Shown here piece by piece: positions 19,098 to 28,024 of a DNA stretch of 64,000 bases (position 1 is the stretch's first letter; each line of letters starts with the position of its first letter). Location: contig NZ_LR027861.1 of the NCBI RefSeq assembly GCF_900607235.1, forward strand, positions 1 through 64,000, read 5' to 3'. The position numbers were made by a program, and so were the translations under genes. This DNA comes from Olivibacter jilunii (GTDB lineage Bacteria; Bacteroidota; Bacteroidia; Sphingobacteriales; Sphingobacteriaceae). The notes under the pieces were generated by a model. It did not search any database, was not told where the DNA came from, and worked only from the letters and a program-made list of their open reading frames with translations.

Positions 19098-20462
19098 ATG
19101 TTTAAAACAAAGAAGAATATTTTGAAATTTAACAGCTCGTTTAATTCCCGGAAGTCGCTTCTTCGTAAGCACCAAACGTTTAAAAAACACTTAAAGACAT
19201 GGCTAAGCATGTTCTGTTTGTTAAATGTATATGTATTTAGCTACGGACAAGATACAACTGCAGTGAGAATAGATGAACCTAAGCAGAAAGCTGATTCAAC
19301 TTTTTATCAATATGATATCAGTGATTTAATAAGGAACATTATCCATCCTAAGAGAAAACCTGATTCGCTTAAGAAGAAATCAGGTATTACCCCTATGCCT
19401 AATATAGCTTACAATCCAAGTATTGGAGCCCAGATTGGAATTAAGGCAGTGGCAGGAAAAGTTTTAGGAAACGACCCCAACACGTTGATGTCGGTTGCTG
19501 CTACTTCAGCTTCGATTACTACAAAAGGCATCATTTACTTTTACTTAAGTCATAACGTTTACACACCCGGGAATAAATGGAATTTACAAGGAAGCTTAGT
19601 AGCTGCAAGAACCGTATCACCCGACTTTGGGATTGGAATTGGGCACGCGGGCGGTGACACTGACGAAGACCGGGTATTGACCAATCCCGAACGTAGAGGC
19701 TATACGCAACATGCACAATACTATAACTTCCGAGAAAAAATCTACAAACAGATTCAGGAAAACCTATTTCTCGGAGCAGGTGTATCTTTTGATATCCGTA
19801 GGAAAATTGTAGACAGACAAATAGATCAGGGACTTACTCCTTATCATATCTATAACGAGCGATATGGTTTTAAGCAAGAAGACTATATGGCGAATGGCTT
19901 CCTGTTCAATGTACAATATACTACCCGCGATAATCAAAATCGTGCGTATAAAGGTATTTATTCCGACGTTGGCATCCGCGTTAATCAAACATGGATAGGA
20001 AGTAGCCAAAGTGCTGTACAGATTACGACCGATTTTCGCAAATATTGGAGCTTGTCGAAACGCAACCCTGAACATGTTATCGCATTCTGGAATTGGGGCT
20101 CTTATCTCGTCAGTGGAGCCCTACCTTATTTGGAGCTACCTGGTACAGGTAAAGACCCAAGTTTCCGGAGTGGCCGGGGTTATACCGTTTCATATTTTAA
20201 GGGTCCATTGTATTTTTATTCGGAAGTTGAATATCGTTTCCCCATTACACGAAACAAGTTCCTGAGTGGTGTTACTTTTTTCCATGTACAAACTGCGAAT
20301 GACGATCTAGGCACTAAGCTATTCCAGCGTTGGCAACCAGGGGGAGGAGCAGGACTTCGTGTACTCTTCAACAAAGCGACCCGCACCAATCTTTGCCTCG
20401 ATTATGCTTTTGGTCGATATGGCGCCCGTGGTTTTTTCCTCGGACTGAACGAAGCCTTTTAG
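19098..20462 (+). CDS. Omp85/BamA-TamA family outer-membrane barrel protein
   Basis: 454 residues with the ATG at 19098 (a TTG 21 bases upstream is less likely). A basic N-terminus is followed by a hydrophobic stretch (LSMFCLLNVYVFSYGQ) acting as a signal sequence. From about residue 110 to the end are alternating beta strands with conserved surface-antigen features (YKGIYSDVGIRVNQ, FRSGRGYTVSY, PGGGAGLRVLFNKATRTNLCLDYAFG), as in the bacterial surface antigen domain. POTRA domains are missing, so it is a short Omp85 barrel rather than BamA itself. The cargo is unknown. Confidence 0.85.
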   Translation: MFKTKKNILKFNSSFNSRKSLLRKHQTFKKHLKTWLSMFCLLNVYVFSYGQDTTAVRIDEPKQKADSTFYQYDISDLIRNIIHPKRKPDSLKKKSGITPMPNIAYNPSIGAQIGIKAVAGKVLGNDPNTLMSVAATSASITTKGIIYFYLSHNVYTPGNKWNLQGSLVAARTVSPDFGIGIGHAGGDTDEDRVLTNPERRGYTQHAQYYNFREKIYKQIQENLFLGAGVSFDIRRKIVDRQIDQGLTPYHIYNERYGFKQEDYMANGFLFNVQYTTRDNQNRAYKGIYSDVGIRVNQTWIGSSQSAVQITTDFRKYWSLSKRNPEHVIAFWNWGSYLVSGALPYLELPGTGKDPSFRSGRGYTVSYFKGPLYFYSEVEYRFPITRNKFLSGVTFFHVQTANDDLGTKLFQRWQPGGGAGLRVLFNKATRTNLCLDYAFGRYGARGFFLGLNEAF

Positions 20463-20532
20463 CAAATTCTCAAGTCAGTCCAAGGAAATATACCTATTCC
20501 GATAGGCAGAAAAAAGTTAGGCAGCTGCATTC

Positions 20533-20567
20533 GATGTATCGGTTATTCCAAAAATTTCCGATACATC
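20533..20567. terminator. Inverted repeat at the convergent gene ends
   Basis: GATGTATCGG (20533-20542) and CCGATACATC (20558-20567) are perfect 10-base inverted repeats around a 15-base loop that contains the stop codon of the DUF2905 gene. No strong T-run follows, so termination is a guess. Confidence 0.35.
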
Positions 20568-20758
20568 CAAATCAACAAACTTATAAAAACAGATAAGATG
20601 ACCATGCTGGTAATGGGCATAAAAAAAGTGAATCCCGGTTTTTCTATGCGAATATCCCCAGGGAGCTTTCCGAACCAATTCAGATTAGAATTGGTAAAGT
20701 ACATAATACAGCCTATAACTACCAAAAGACTTCCTATGTAGATTACTACCTTAGCCAT
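20543..20758 (-). CDS. DUF2905 small membrane protein
   Basis: 71 residues, two membrane helices (about 5-20 and 45-66) separated by the diagnostic loop FGKLPGDIRIEKPGFTFFMP, which matches the DUF2905 family found across bacteria. Function unknown; inner membrane. It lies 16 bases after the MFS gene stop and is probably in the same transcript. Confidence 0.9.
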   Translation of the reverse strand: MAKVVIYIGSLLVVIGCIMYFTNSNLNWFGKLPGDIRIEKPGFTFFMPITSMVILSVFISLLIWMYRKFLE

Positions 20759-20774
20759 ACTTTTTTTAAATTTG

Positions 20775-22028
20775 TTAATTTATTTCATCCTGTTCAACTT
20801 CCGATCGTTCTTTCCGGCGTCCAAGTGCCATCAACGGAGATACCGTAAAAGAAATCAAACCTATTAATACAATTGCTCCGCCTAATATAAAAAACGTGCG
20901 GCCGATTCCAATATAATCAGCTATAAACCCCGTGCTCAACAAACCGATGACGGAGGGTAATATCGCAATACTATAGAACATGGAAAATACCCTTCCCATC
21001 ATAGCGGGATCAATTTCCTCTTGAATAATCGTCGTAAAACTCGCGTTATAAATAGAGGCGGCGACACCGCCAATGGCGGTTAAAATTGCAAAGAAAATAA
21101 AAACGTTCATCGGTAACATACCGGAAATAGCTAAAGAAAGGCCCAACAGTATGTGCATGTAGTTAATTAAAATAACTTTACTGGCATTGGGTTTAAAAAC
21201 CCCTAATAACCCGCCTCCCACTAACATTCCTATTCCCCATACGACTTCAATTAAGCTCATTTCAAATTTGCCACCTCCAAAATGCTGTAATGTCAACAAC
21301 GGAAAAAGGACGGCTACCGGCATAATGCAAAACGTGGCTAAAATGGAAAAAAGAAACAAATAAGATAGTCCTCTATTCTTTGTAACGGCACGGACCCCAA
21401 TCACGATATCCCGTCCTACTTGTTCAATACTTGCTTTATCTAATATTTGTTGAGCTGGATTTGGAATACGTATAAACAGTAACGACAAAATTGCAATAAA
21501 AGCGCCAACAACATCGAGTAAAAGAACATGACCAATATCTAAAAGACCGATGGCAAATGCGCCCAATGCGGGTCCCGCAATATTGGAAACAGATTGGATA
21601 ATTTGATTAATACCCGCTATACGTAATAGCTGCGATTCAGGTGCCAACAAAGGCACAGACGCTTGCATGGCTGGCATATGAAAAGCAGACCCAGCCGAGC
21701 GGAGTCCCAACAACAAATAGATATATATTAACTCAAAATGACCTGCATAAAAAAGTAAGGACATAGCGATGGTGCAAATGCTTATAAAGCCGTCTGCAAA
21801 AATCATCGTCTTTTTTCGGTCCCACCGATCGATGAAGACACCGGCAAAGGGCCCTATAAGAGCTTGTGGCAAAAGACCGGCAATAGCCGCATAAGCTAAC
21901 ACCTCTGCGGAGCCCGTTTCTATGCTCAACCAAATGATAACCGCAAAATTAACTGCTGAACTACTTAATAAGGATATAAATTGACCCGTCCAGATAACGA
22001 GAAACTTTCTTTTCCAAGAGATTTCCAT
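20775..22028 (-). CDS. MFS transporter (EntS/MFS_3-type)
   Basis: 417 residues with about 12 hydrophobic segments. It has the MFS cytoplasmic loop GVFIDRWDRKKTM between helices 2 and 3 and the second-half counterpart GFIADYIG. This matches the MFS_3 group, which includes enterobactin exporter EntS and macrolide-efflux-like proteins. The substrate cannot be told; no siderophore genes are nearby. DUF2905 follows it. Confidence 0.88.
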   Translation of the reverse strand: MEISWKRKFLVIWTGQFISLLSSSAVNFAVIIWLSIETGSAEVLAYAAIAGLLPQALIGPFAGVFIDRWDRKKTMIFADGFISICTIAMSLLFYAGHFELIYIYLLLGLRSAGSAFHMPAMQASVPLLAPESQLLRIAGINQIIQSVSNIAGPALGAFAIGLLDIGHVLLLDVVGAFIAILSLLFIRIPNPAQQILDKASIEQVGRDIVIGVRAVTKNRGLSYLFLFSILATFCIMPVAVLFPLLTLQHFGGGKFEMSLIEVVWGIGMLVGGGLLGVFKPNASKVILINYMHILLGLSLAISGMLPMNVFIFFAILTAIGGVAASIYNASFTTIIQEEIDPAMMGRVFSMFYSIAILPSVIGLLSTGFIADYIGIGRTFFILGGAIVLIGLISFTVSPLMALGRRKERSEVEQDEIN

Positions 22029-22267
22029 AAAAAAATGATTAATACCTCAAGAACCTATTGAACTCAAGGATGTTAAACAGAATCTAAAATAAAAGTAATG
22101 TTCCAGGAGATGTCCTGAAATAAGATAAGTGTTAAAGAAGTGCTCTTATTAAGCCCTATCTCTATACATAACAATTCTAACGGAAAAAATTAGCCTCATC
22201 GGTTATAATTTTAATTGAGAGCAAAATTAACTAAATGCTCCTTATCTCGCAAGTATACTGAACTACG

Positions 22268-23761
22268 TTAAAATTCGTCTTTTAATTTGATATACAATCG
22301 CTCGAAAATTTTAAAATTATTCATATAAGCCTCATGGTCCGCTTGTTTTGGCAAAAAAGAAGAAATGGTTACATCTTGATCATTATAAATAGAAAAGCCA
22401 TCGATTAATTGTAATGCATTCATACCAACAATGGTCGCTCCCATCGCTGAACTTTCAATGGTCTTTCGAACAAATACTTGTTTGTTGAATATATCTGCAA
22501 GCATTTGTACCCAATCACTTGATCGGGCAAAACCGCCGCTCACGAAAATGCAACGGAAAGAACCGGAGGCCTCCTCCAAAGCCCGCGCCACACTGTACAA
22601 GCCAAAGAGTACACCTTCCATCATGGCTCTAATAAAATGGGCTTGTTTATGATGCTTTTGAACACCAAAGAAGACGCCTTTTGCATTTGCGTCCCAATGG
22701 GGAGCACGTTCGCCTGTCAAATAAGGCAGGAAAACCAAACCATTGGATCCGGGGCTTATCGCAGCGGCTTGTTGAGTCAATAAGGGAATTGTTTCCTCCA
22801 ACGCTTGTCCATTTGAAGACACAAAACCTTCCTGATACCACTGCAGAATATTGGCGCCGTTATTCACTGCCCCACCCAGCACATAGGTTTCAGGTGATAT
22901 TACGTAGCTGAAAATCCGTTCCTTTTCATCCCGTGCCGGTTTGTCTGATACCACGCGTATAGCCCCACTGGTTCCAATCGTAACAGAGGCAACGCCTGCA
23001 TCCATGGCTTGTGCACCTATATTGGCTAAACAGCCATCACTTCCACCTACAATAAAGGGAGTATCGATCGGAAGCCTCATAAAATCGGCATAGTGCGCGT
23101 TTAGGCCTCTTGAAATATGCGTAATCGGCACTAATGAAGATAAACGCTCGGCAGAAAGATCTAGTAACGACAATGCAGGATTATACCATTGCTGCTTAGC
23201 CGTTTCCAATAATCCCGTGGCAGAAGCTATGGATACGTCAACGATATAGGTTCCAAATAATTTAAAGAATACGTATTCCTTAATAGAGATAAATTTATAT
23301 GCCGCCTTAAAAATATCAACCTGGTTTTCTTTCATCCACCCAAGCTTGCAAAGTGGCGACATGGGATGAATAGGTGTACCTGTCTTCAAATATATATCGT
23401 GGCCTAAAGATGTGCCCTTTAATTGCGTCGCAAATGCTTCACTCCTGGTGTCCGCCCAGATAATACAATTGGTTAGCGGCCTTCCCGCTGAGTCTACGGC
23501 CATAAGGCCATGCATCGCACTACTGAAACTGATACCGCGTAATGCCGTCGCTGCCTGATTTCCATTCATAACTTGACGCACTGCGGCGATACAGTTGATG
23601 ACGGCTTCGAACAGGACTTCGGGATCTTGTTCACTATAAGTGGGTAAAGGAGAAATAACCGGATAGGACATGCGGTGTTCGGTTATCACCTGCCCTTGTA
23701 AATTAAAAGCCAAAGCCTTTGTACTCGTAGTTCCAATATCCACGGCTATAATATATTCCAT
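22268..23761 (-). CDS. gntK: FGGY-family carbohydrate kinase, probable gluconokinase
   Basis: 497 residues, cytosolic. N-terminal ATPase-fold motif DIGTTSTKALAFN, ISFSSAMHGLMAVD, CIIWADTRS, and C-terminal domain motifs VTIGTSGAIRV, GGAVNNGANILQWY and FVSGGFARSSDW mark the FGGY family. The MHGLM and PCKL-type segments (SPLCKLGW) fit the GntK group that phosphorylates D-gluconate to 6-phosphogluconate; xylulokinase is the main alternative. A GGAG sequence sits 11 bases before the ATG. It stands alone, with a 469-base gap upstream. Confidence 0.8.
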   Translation of the reverse strand: MEYIIAVDIGTTSTKALAFNLQGQVITEHRMSYPVISPLPTYSEQDPEVLFEAVINCIAAVRQVMNGNQAATALRGISFSSAMHGLMAVDSAGRPLTNCIIWADTRSEAFATQLKGTSLGHDIYLKTGTPIHPMSPLCKLGWMKENQVDIFKAAYKFISIKEYVFFKLFGTYIVDVSIASATGLLETAKQQWYNPALSLLDLSAERLSSLVPITHISRGLNAHYADFMRLPIDTPFIVGGSDGCLANIGAQAMDAGVASVTIGTSGAIRVVSDKPARDEKERIFSYVISPETYVLGGAVNNGANILQWYQEGFVSSNGQALEETIPLLTQQAAAISPGSNGLVFLPYLTGERAPHWDANAKGVFFGVQKHHKQAHFIRAMMEGVLFGLYSVARALEEASGSFRCIFVSGGFARSSDWVQMLADIFNKQVFVRKTIESSAMGATIVGMNALQLIDGFSIYNDQDVTISSFLPKQADHEAYMNNFKIFERLYIKLKDEF

Positions 23762-24230
23762 ATGAAGTAAGCTCCTCAGCTTTAAAATGATTTTATCTCT
23801 CCATTAAGAAGAGAAAATTGTAAAATATAAATATAGTGGTTAGTCCTTTATTCGAAGAGTTTTATAGCAGAAAATATTACACATAATGGATTTTCCGAAA
23901 TTGCGTGCTCTTTACATTGCAATATTCAGCAATCTCTTATTTCCTCCCGGAAATAAGAAGCATATTTTTCTCATCGGACAATCAAAAAATTACGTATATC
24001 ACAACAGCAGCAGTCTGTCAAGTATTTACTTAGAACTAACGTTGCGAGAAACACAAAATCACTTCAATAACAGAGAAAAAAAACTATTTATCGCCAACTA
24101 CACTTCTTTTCGATAAAAACAAGCAAACAAAAAACCATGAAAACACCGAAACATCGCCAGATTCTCACATTAGCTAAATAAAATTTCATATCTTTATTTT
24201 TTCCTGCATTCAAACATCGTTTTTTCGCAT
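23762..24230. other. Intergenic region (469 bp) with a strong hairpin
   Basis: An A+T-rich region between the kinase gene (minus) and a small plus-strand gene. It contains a perfect 10-base inverted repeat at 23935-23958 followed by CATATTTTTCTC. A 76-codon plus-strand frame (23886-24116) crosses it but is compositionally poor and is not accepted as a gene. A weak promoter-like TATCTTTA sits at 24190-24197. Confidence 0.5.
23935..23958. repeat. Perfect 10-bp inverted repeat, 4-base loop
   Basis: TCTTATTTCC (23935-23944), loop TCCC, GGAAATAAGA (23949-23958). The nearby T-run at 23964-23968 makes it resemble an intrinsic terminator with nothing annotated before it. Confidence 0.5.
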
Positions 24231-24425
24231 ATGACAAGATTTATCAAAATAATGCATCCAACAGGATTGACTGAATGGATACATATTGATCAGATTTTTT
24301 CGTTTTATCCCTTAGAAAACCCCACACCCACACAACAAACCATACTAAACTTAGTCAATGGAAATAAAGTAACCATTTCACAAACAGTGGATGAAGTATT
24401 AAAGCAGTTAAAAGATCTTCGATAA
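24231..24425 (+). CDS. Small conserved-looking protein (64 aa), FlbD-like layout
   Basis: No signal or membrane segment. The pattern is strand FIKIMHPTG, strand EWIHIDQIFSFYP, strand TILNLVNGNKVTIS, then helix TVDEVLKQLKDL. This order resembles the small FlbD-type fold (residue-lined hairpin, NG-K turn, then a helix starting with -V-E-), although no flagellar gene is near and the match is by eye only. A regular secondary-structure pattern and good codon use suggest a real gene. Function unknown. Confidence 0.6.
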   Translation: MTRFIKIMHPTGLTEWIHIDQIFSFYPLENPTPTQQTILNLVNGNKVTISQTVDEVLKQLKDLR

Positions 24426-24517
24426 AATTCGGTCGCTGGTCTGAGAGAAGAATAGCAACAAGCTGACCATCTCGCTTTAAGCTCATTGCTTCCTTAAAAA
24501 CCCCTAAAAACAGCGAT

Positions 24518-24547
24518 TTACACGTACTAAATGCGAAATTATCTTTG
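24518..24547 (+). promoter_or_regulatory. Promoter of the 24581 lipoprotein gene
   Basis: TTA (24518-24520), 19 bases, then TATCTTTG (24540-24547). The -7 element is perfect and the -33 element has one mismatch (TTA for TTG). It lies 33 bases before the ATG. Confidence 0.55.
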
Positions 24548-24580
24548 CTCTAAAAAAGTATTTATCTTAAAAGAATTTCC

Positions 24581-25051
24581 ATGAAAAAAGTATTTATCGG
24601 TTTATCTATGATCTTATGTTTACTGACCGCTTATAATTGCAGTCAACCAAAAGATCCTGCGGCGTATAACAATGAATTAATGACCGTAATTAATGACAAC
24701 GAAAAGCATATTAACGACATGAACGCTGCCATGACTGCTGCCGATTACAGCAAAGCATCAGAGGTAAGAAAAGCTTGGGAAACAAGTTTAAGTGAGCAGA
24801 TTGCAAAAGTAGAAAAAGCGGGCGATTTTAATGGTGACGAAGTGCTTCAAAAAGGGATATTAAGCGGCTTGAAAGCTTATCAAAAAATTGTAACCGACGA
24901 TTATCCGAAGCTAATTGATATACGCGCCAATAAAAAAGAAGACCCTCAAACCGAACAACAATTGCTAGAAAATATTAATAACGCCTTCGAAACCGCTGCC
25001 AATGACGTCAACAAAGCTTCGAACGATTTCGAAAGTAAATACGCGAAGTAA
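24581..25051 (+). CDS. Putative helical lipoprotein
   Basis: 156 residues. Signal KKVFIGLSMILCLLTAYNC ends in a cysteine at residue 20 that could be lipidated, although Asn before Cys is unusual. The mature protein is almost entirely helical and charged (NDNEKHINDMNAAM, SEVRKAWETSLSEQIAKVEKAG, NNAFETAANDVNKASNDFESKYAK), about four helices, probably a periplasmic or surface bundle. I do not recognise a characterised family. A good promoter lies upstream and a hairpin terminator downstream, so it is its own transcription unit. Confidence 0.8.
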   Translation: MKKVFIGLSMILCLLTAYNCSQPKDPAAYNNELMTVINDNEKHINDMNAAMTAADYSKASEVRKAWETSLSEQIAKVEKAGDFNGDEVLQKGILSGLKAYQKIVTDDYPKLIDIRANKKEDPQTEQQLLENINNAFETAANDVNKASNDFESKYAK

Positions 25052-25108
25052 TATTTCTATTGACCCTACACTACCTATTGCTAGAAAAGAAAATCGTACC
25101 TGAATATA

Positions 25109-25140
25109 GGGGCCTGTTTTCCAACACAGAAGACAGCCCC
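25109..25140. terminator. Bidirectional terminator
   Basis: GGGGCCTGTTTTC and GAAGACAGCCCC pair over 12 bases with one bulge and one wobble around a 7-base loop, followed by TTCTTCT. It lies between the convergent lipoprotein and sulfatase genes. Confidence 0.65.
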
Positions 25141-25170
25141 TTCTTCTGCTACCGGCGCGCTACTTAATTT

Positions 25171-26535
25171 CTATTTGGATGTTGCGTTGAAAGCATCAAA
25201 CAACTTTTTTAGCTCTTTTGCTTTTTCAGGGAATTCGTCGATAACATTGGTTCGCTCACTCGGGTCATAGGAAACATTAAAAAGTTCTTTAGCTGCAGGA
25301 TAAGCTTTTCCTGAATTATTATTTATGCCAGCTGGCAACTCCCGATATTTCCAACTACCACTTCTTACTGCTTCCACGTTGCCATGATTAACCAAGTAAA
25401 TAGGACGGTGTTCAAAATCCAGATCTTTAGCTTTTCCCATGAGCAATGGGGCGATTGATTGCCCATCCAATTCGCGTGCTTTAGGTAATGAGGCATCCGT
25501 CAATTCAGCTAAAGTAGGTAATACATCTACGTTGCTAATCGCACTTCGCAGTACGGCTCCTTTTGGTGTGCGTCCTTTCCAGTAAACAATAAACGGCACA
25601 CGTACCCCGCCCTCATAAGTCTGTGCTTTAGACCCCTTGAACATGCCCGCAGTGCCCACATGCCAATTTTTTGTAACACCGTCGCCACTCATTCTAATAG
25701 GATACTCAATCCATGGTCCGTTATCACTGGAAAAAATCAACATGGTATTATCGGCCAATCCTTGCTCTTCCAATGTTTTCCACATCAAAGCCAGCTGCTT
25801 ATCCAAATCTTCTACAACAGCACCCAAGGCTCCTCCAAAGTGCAACGCTTTCATCCGATCGGCTTCGGCAGCTAAAGCGACCGGTAAGTGAGGCATATTA
25901 TGGGCGTAGTATAGAAAAAAGGGTTGATCTTTCCTTTGTTCTTTAATAAAACGGATAACTTCTTCGCTGTAAATCCGACTTAAATTAGAATCGGCGGGAC
26001 CTTGTATCGCAGGCTTTCGGTTTCGAAAAATTTTAATTGTCGTATCTGTTTTCACGTAGGGATCGCGATAATCATGGCTATACAACATGCCAAAAAATGA
26101 ATCAAAGCCCTGCCCCGTTGGATAGTTGAAATCATGCTTATCTCCTAGGTGCCATTTTCCTACTAAAGCGGTGCGATACCCCACTTCTTTTAACATTTCG
26201 GCAATGGTTATTTCTTCGTCCGGCAGCCCTAATGTTGATCCAGGGCCTATCGGATCCGGAAGATTATAACGAGAAGCATAACGTCCGGTCAATAAGGATG
26301 CACGTGAAGGCGTACAGGAAGGACTCGTCACCATGAAATCGGTAGCACGAACCCCATTAGCAGCCATTGAATCCAAAAAAGGGGTCGATATGCTAGGGCT
26401 ACCATAACAACCTAAATCGGAGTACCCCATATCATCGGCCAATACAAGAATAATATTGGGACGCTCTTGCGCGCTTCCGGAACCGAACAGGTAAAAACAA
26501 TATAAGGCTGTAAGAATTATTTTTTTTATCCACAT
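25171..26535 (-). CDS. Exported arylsulfatase-type sulfatase (Cys-type)
   Basis: 454 residues, signal peptide ending GSGSAQ (residue 23). Metal ligands are D34-D35 in LADDMGYSD; the maturation site C74-T-P-S-R78 is converted to formylglycine by an anaerobic or FGE maturase encoded elsewhere; GKWHLG near residue 126 and SSDNGPW near residue 265 complete the S1 family active site. It removes sulfate esters from glycans or small molecules in the periplasm. No sulfatase-modifying enzyme or glycosidase is directly adjacent, so the substrate is open. Confidence 0.93.
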   Translation of the reverse strand: MWIKKIILTALYCFYLFGSGSAQERPNIILVLADDMGYSDLGCYGSPSISTPFLDSMAANGVRATDFMVTSPSCTPSRASLLTGRYASRYNLPDPIGPGSTLGLPDEEITIAEMLKEVGYRTALVGKWHLGDKHDFNYPTGQGFDSFFGMLYSHDYRDPYVKTDTTIKIFRNRKPAIQGPADSNLSRIYSEEVIRFIKEQRKDQPFFLYYAHNMPHLPVALAAEADRMKALHFGGALGAVVEDLDKQLALMWKTLEEQGLADNTMLIFSSDNGPWIEYPIRMSGDGVTKNWHVGTAGMFKGSKAQTYEGGVRVPFIVYWKGRTPKGAVLRSAISNVDVLPTLAELTDASLPKARELDGQSIAPLLMGKAKDLDFEHRPIYLVNHGNVEAVRSGSWKYRELPAGINNNSGKAYPAAKELFNVSYDPSERTNVIDEFPEKAKELKKLFDAFNATSK

Positions 26536-26541
26536 AGGCTG

Positions 26542-26572
26542 TAAAATTATAGATTCAGTCGTTAAGACCCAA
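26542..26572 (-). promoter_or_regulatory. Promoter of the sulfatase gene
   Basis: On the minus strand TTG (26572-26570), 20 bases, then TAATTTTA (26549-26542): one mismatch in the last base of TAnnTTTG. The start codon begins 7 bases further on, so the leader would be very short. Confidence 0.4.
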
Positions 26573-26635
26573 TCATTTTTGCAAGAATCTATAAACTTAT
26601 TATCCTACATCAAGAACAGACAATAAACGAGTTCT

Positions 26636-26643
26636 TACCTTTG
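26636..26643 (+). promoter_or_regulatory. -7 element before the LLM oxidoreductase gene
   Basis: TACCTTTG matches TAnnTTTG exactly, 92 bases before the ATG; no TTG at -33. Confidence 0.4.
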
Positions 26644-26735
26644 ATTACAATTAACAGTAAAGCCCTTAATGACGGCAATACCTTACAAAGGGTACCCTTA
26701 AGGCGATTACTTTTAGGAAATTACGAAAAATTACT

Positions 26736-27770
26736 ATGGAATTAGGTTTAAGCATGTTTGGCGATTTATCGTATAATCACGATACAAAGACCTTTCAATC
26801 CGCTCAGGAGCGGATTAAAGAAATACTGGAAGAAATAAAATTGGCAGATGAAGTCGGACTAGATGTTTTCGGCATTGGCGAGCACCACCGCCCTGATTTC
26901 GCTGTTTCCAGTCCGGAGATTATACTGGCTGCGGCAGCTGGTATGACTAAACAGATTAAACTGACCAGTTCGGTAACGGTACTCAGTTCAACGGATCCTG
27001 TCCGCACCTATCAGAATTTTTCCAGTGTGGATTTGATATCAAACGGTCGGGCCGAAATTACAGTCGGACGAGGTAGTTTCACCGAATCCTTCCCTCTGTT
27101 TGGATATAACCTAGGCGATTACAATGGTCTGTTTGCGGAAAAATTAGATCTCTTACTTGCTATTAATAAAAACGAAGTGATTACTTGGAAAGGCCGATTC
27201 CGCGCACCTTTGGAAGAACAACAGGTACTACCCCGCGCTACCGGAAAGGGCTTGGATATTTGGGTTGCCGTTGGAGGTACTCCTCAATCGGTCATGAGAG
27301 CAGGTCGGTTAGGACTGCCATTAATCATCGCCATTATCGGTGGCATGCCGATACAATTTAAACCTTTTTTTGAATTGTATAAACAGGAATACATAAAGGC
27401 TGGTCATGATCCGGCAAAAATGCGGATCGCTACGCATTCACATGGACTGATTGGCACGCATGGTCAAGAGCTAGCCGATCGTTATTTCCCTTTATATGCT
27501 GAGCAAATGAATCGCATCGGGAAAGACCGCGGCTGGGCACCGTATACAAAAGAGCAGTTTGAAGGTGGCCGAAGCCGTGATGGTGCCCTTTTTATCGGCG
27601 ATGTCAATCAGGTGGTGGATAAAATACTTTATCACCAGGAACTTTTTGGCTTGACCCGCTTTCTGCTACATGCCGATGTGGGTGCCCCTCCGCATAAAGA
27701 ATTGATGACAACCATTGAATTGTTAGGTACCAAAGTAGCGCCGGCAGTGCGAAAAGCGCTGGGTAAATAA
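26736..27770 (+). CDS. LLM-class flavin-dependent oxidoreductase
   Basis: 344 residues with a luciferase-like TIM barrel. Typical segments are LADEVGLDVFGIGEHHRPDF near residues 35-54, SSVTVLSSTDPVRTYQNFSSVDLIS, AEITVGRGSFTESFPLFG and the C-terminal GDVNQVVDKILYHQELFG. Enzymes of this class use FMNH2 or F420H2 to oxidise small molecules; this subgroup (MsnO8-like and related) is mostly uncharacterised. It is monocistronic and divergent from the sulfatase. Confidence 0.9.
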   Translation: MELGLSMFGDLSYNHDTKTFQSAQERIKEILEEIKLADEVGLDVFGIGEHHRPDFAVSSPEIILAAAAGMTKQIKLTSSVTVLSSTDPVRTYQNFSSVDLISNGRAEITVGRGSFTESFPLFGYNLGDYNGLFAEKLDLLLAINKNEVITWKGRFRAPLEEQQVLPRATGKGLDIWVAVGGTPQSVMRAGRLGLPLIIAIIGGMPIQFKPFFELYKQEYIKAGHDPAKMRIATHSHGLIGTHGQELADRYFPLYAEQMNRIGKDRGWAPYTKEQFEGGRSRDGALFIGDVNQVVDKILYHQELFGLTRFLLHADVGAPPHKELMTTIELLGTKVAPAVRKALGK

Positions 27771-27892
27771 AACTTACTCAGGCTAAAGATCGTTTACGTA
27801 AGCTGAAACAATGCCTGAAAAATTCCGATTGTGCTTAAACAACATGTAAAGACAAAAATACATAGTAAACTTTATTTTCGCGCCAAAAAGCT

Positions 27893-27900
27893 TAGTTTTG
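27893..27900 (+). promoter_or_regulatory. -7 element before the EEP-GH92 operon
   Basis: TAGTTTTG matches TAnnTTTG exactly, 125 bases upstream of the EEP gene. The -33 box is not clear. Confidence 0.35.
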
Positions 27901-28024
27901 TAGGAGCCATTGACTTAGTATAACCAGGTAGCCGTTCCCGTCTTTCTCCATTTTCAAATTCGGTAACTAAAACACTGATTACGCTAAATCAATTTAGCTT
28001 TATTAAAACTAAAACAAACGATCA

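Noticed and set aside
23886-24116. 76-codon frame in the gap before the 64-residue protein
   Set aside because: Low-complexity composition, no start signal and interrupted by a perfect hairpin; more likely non-coding.
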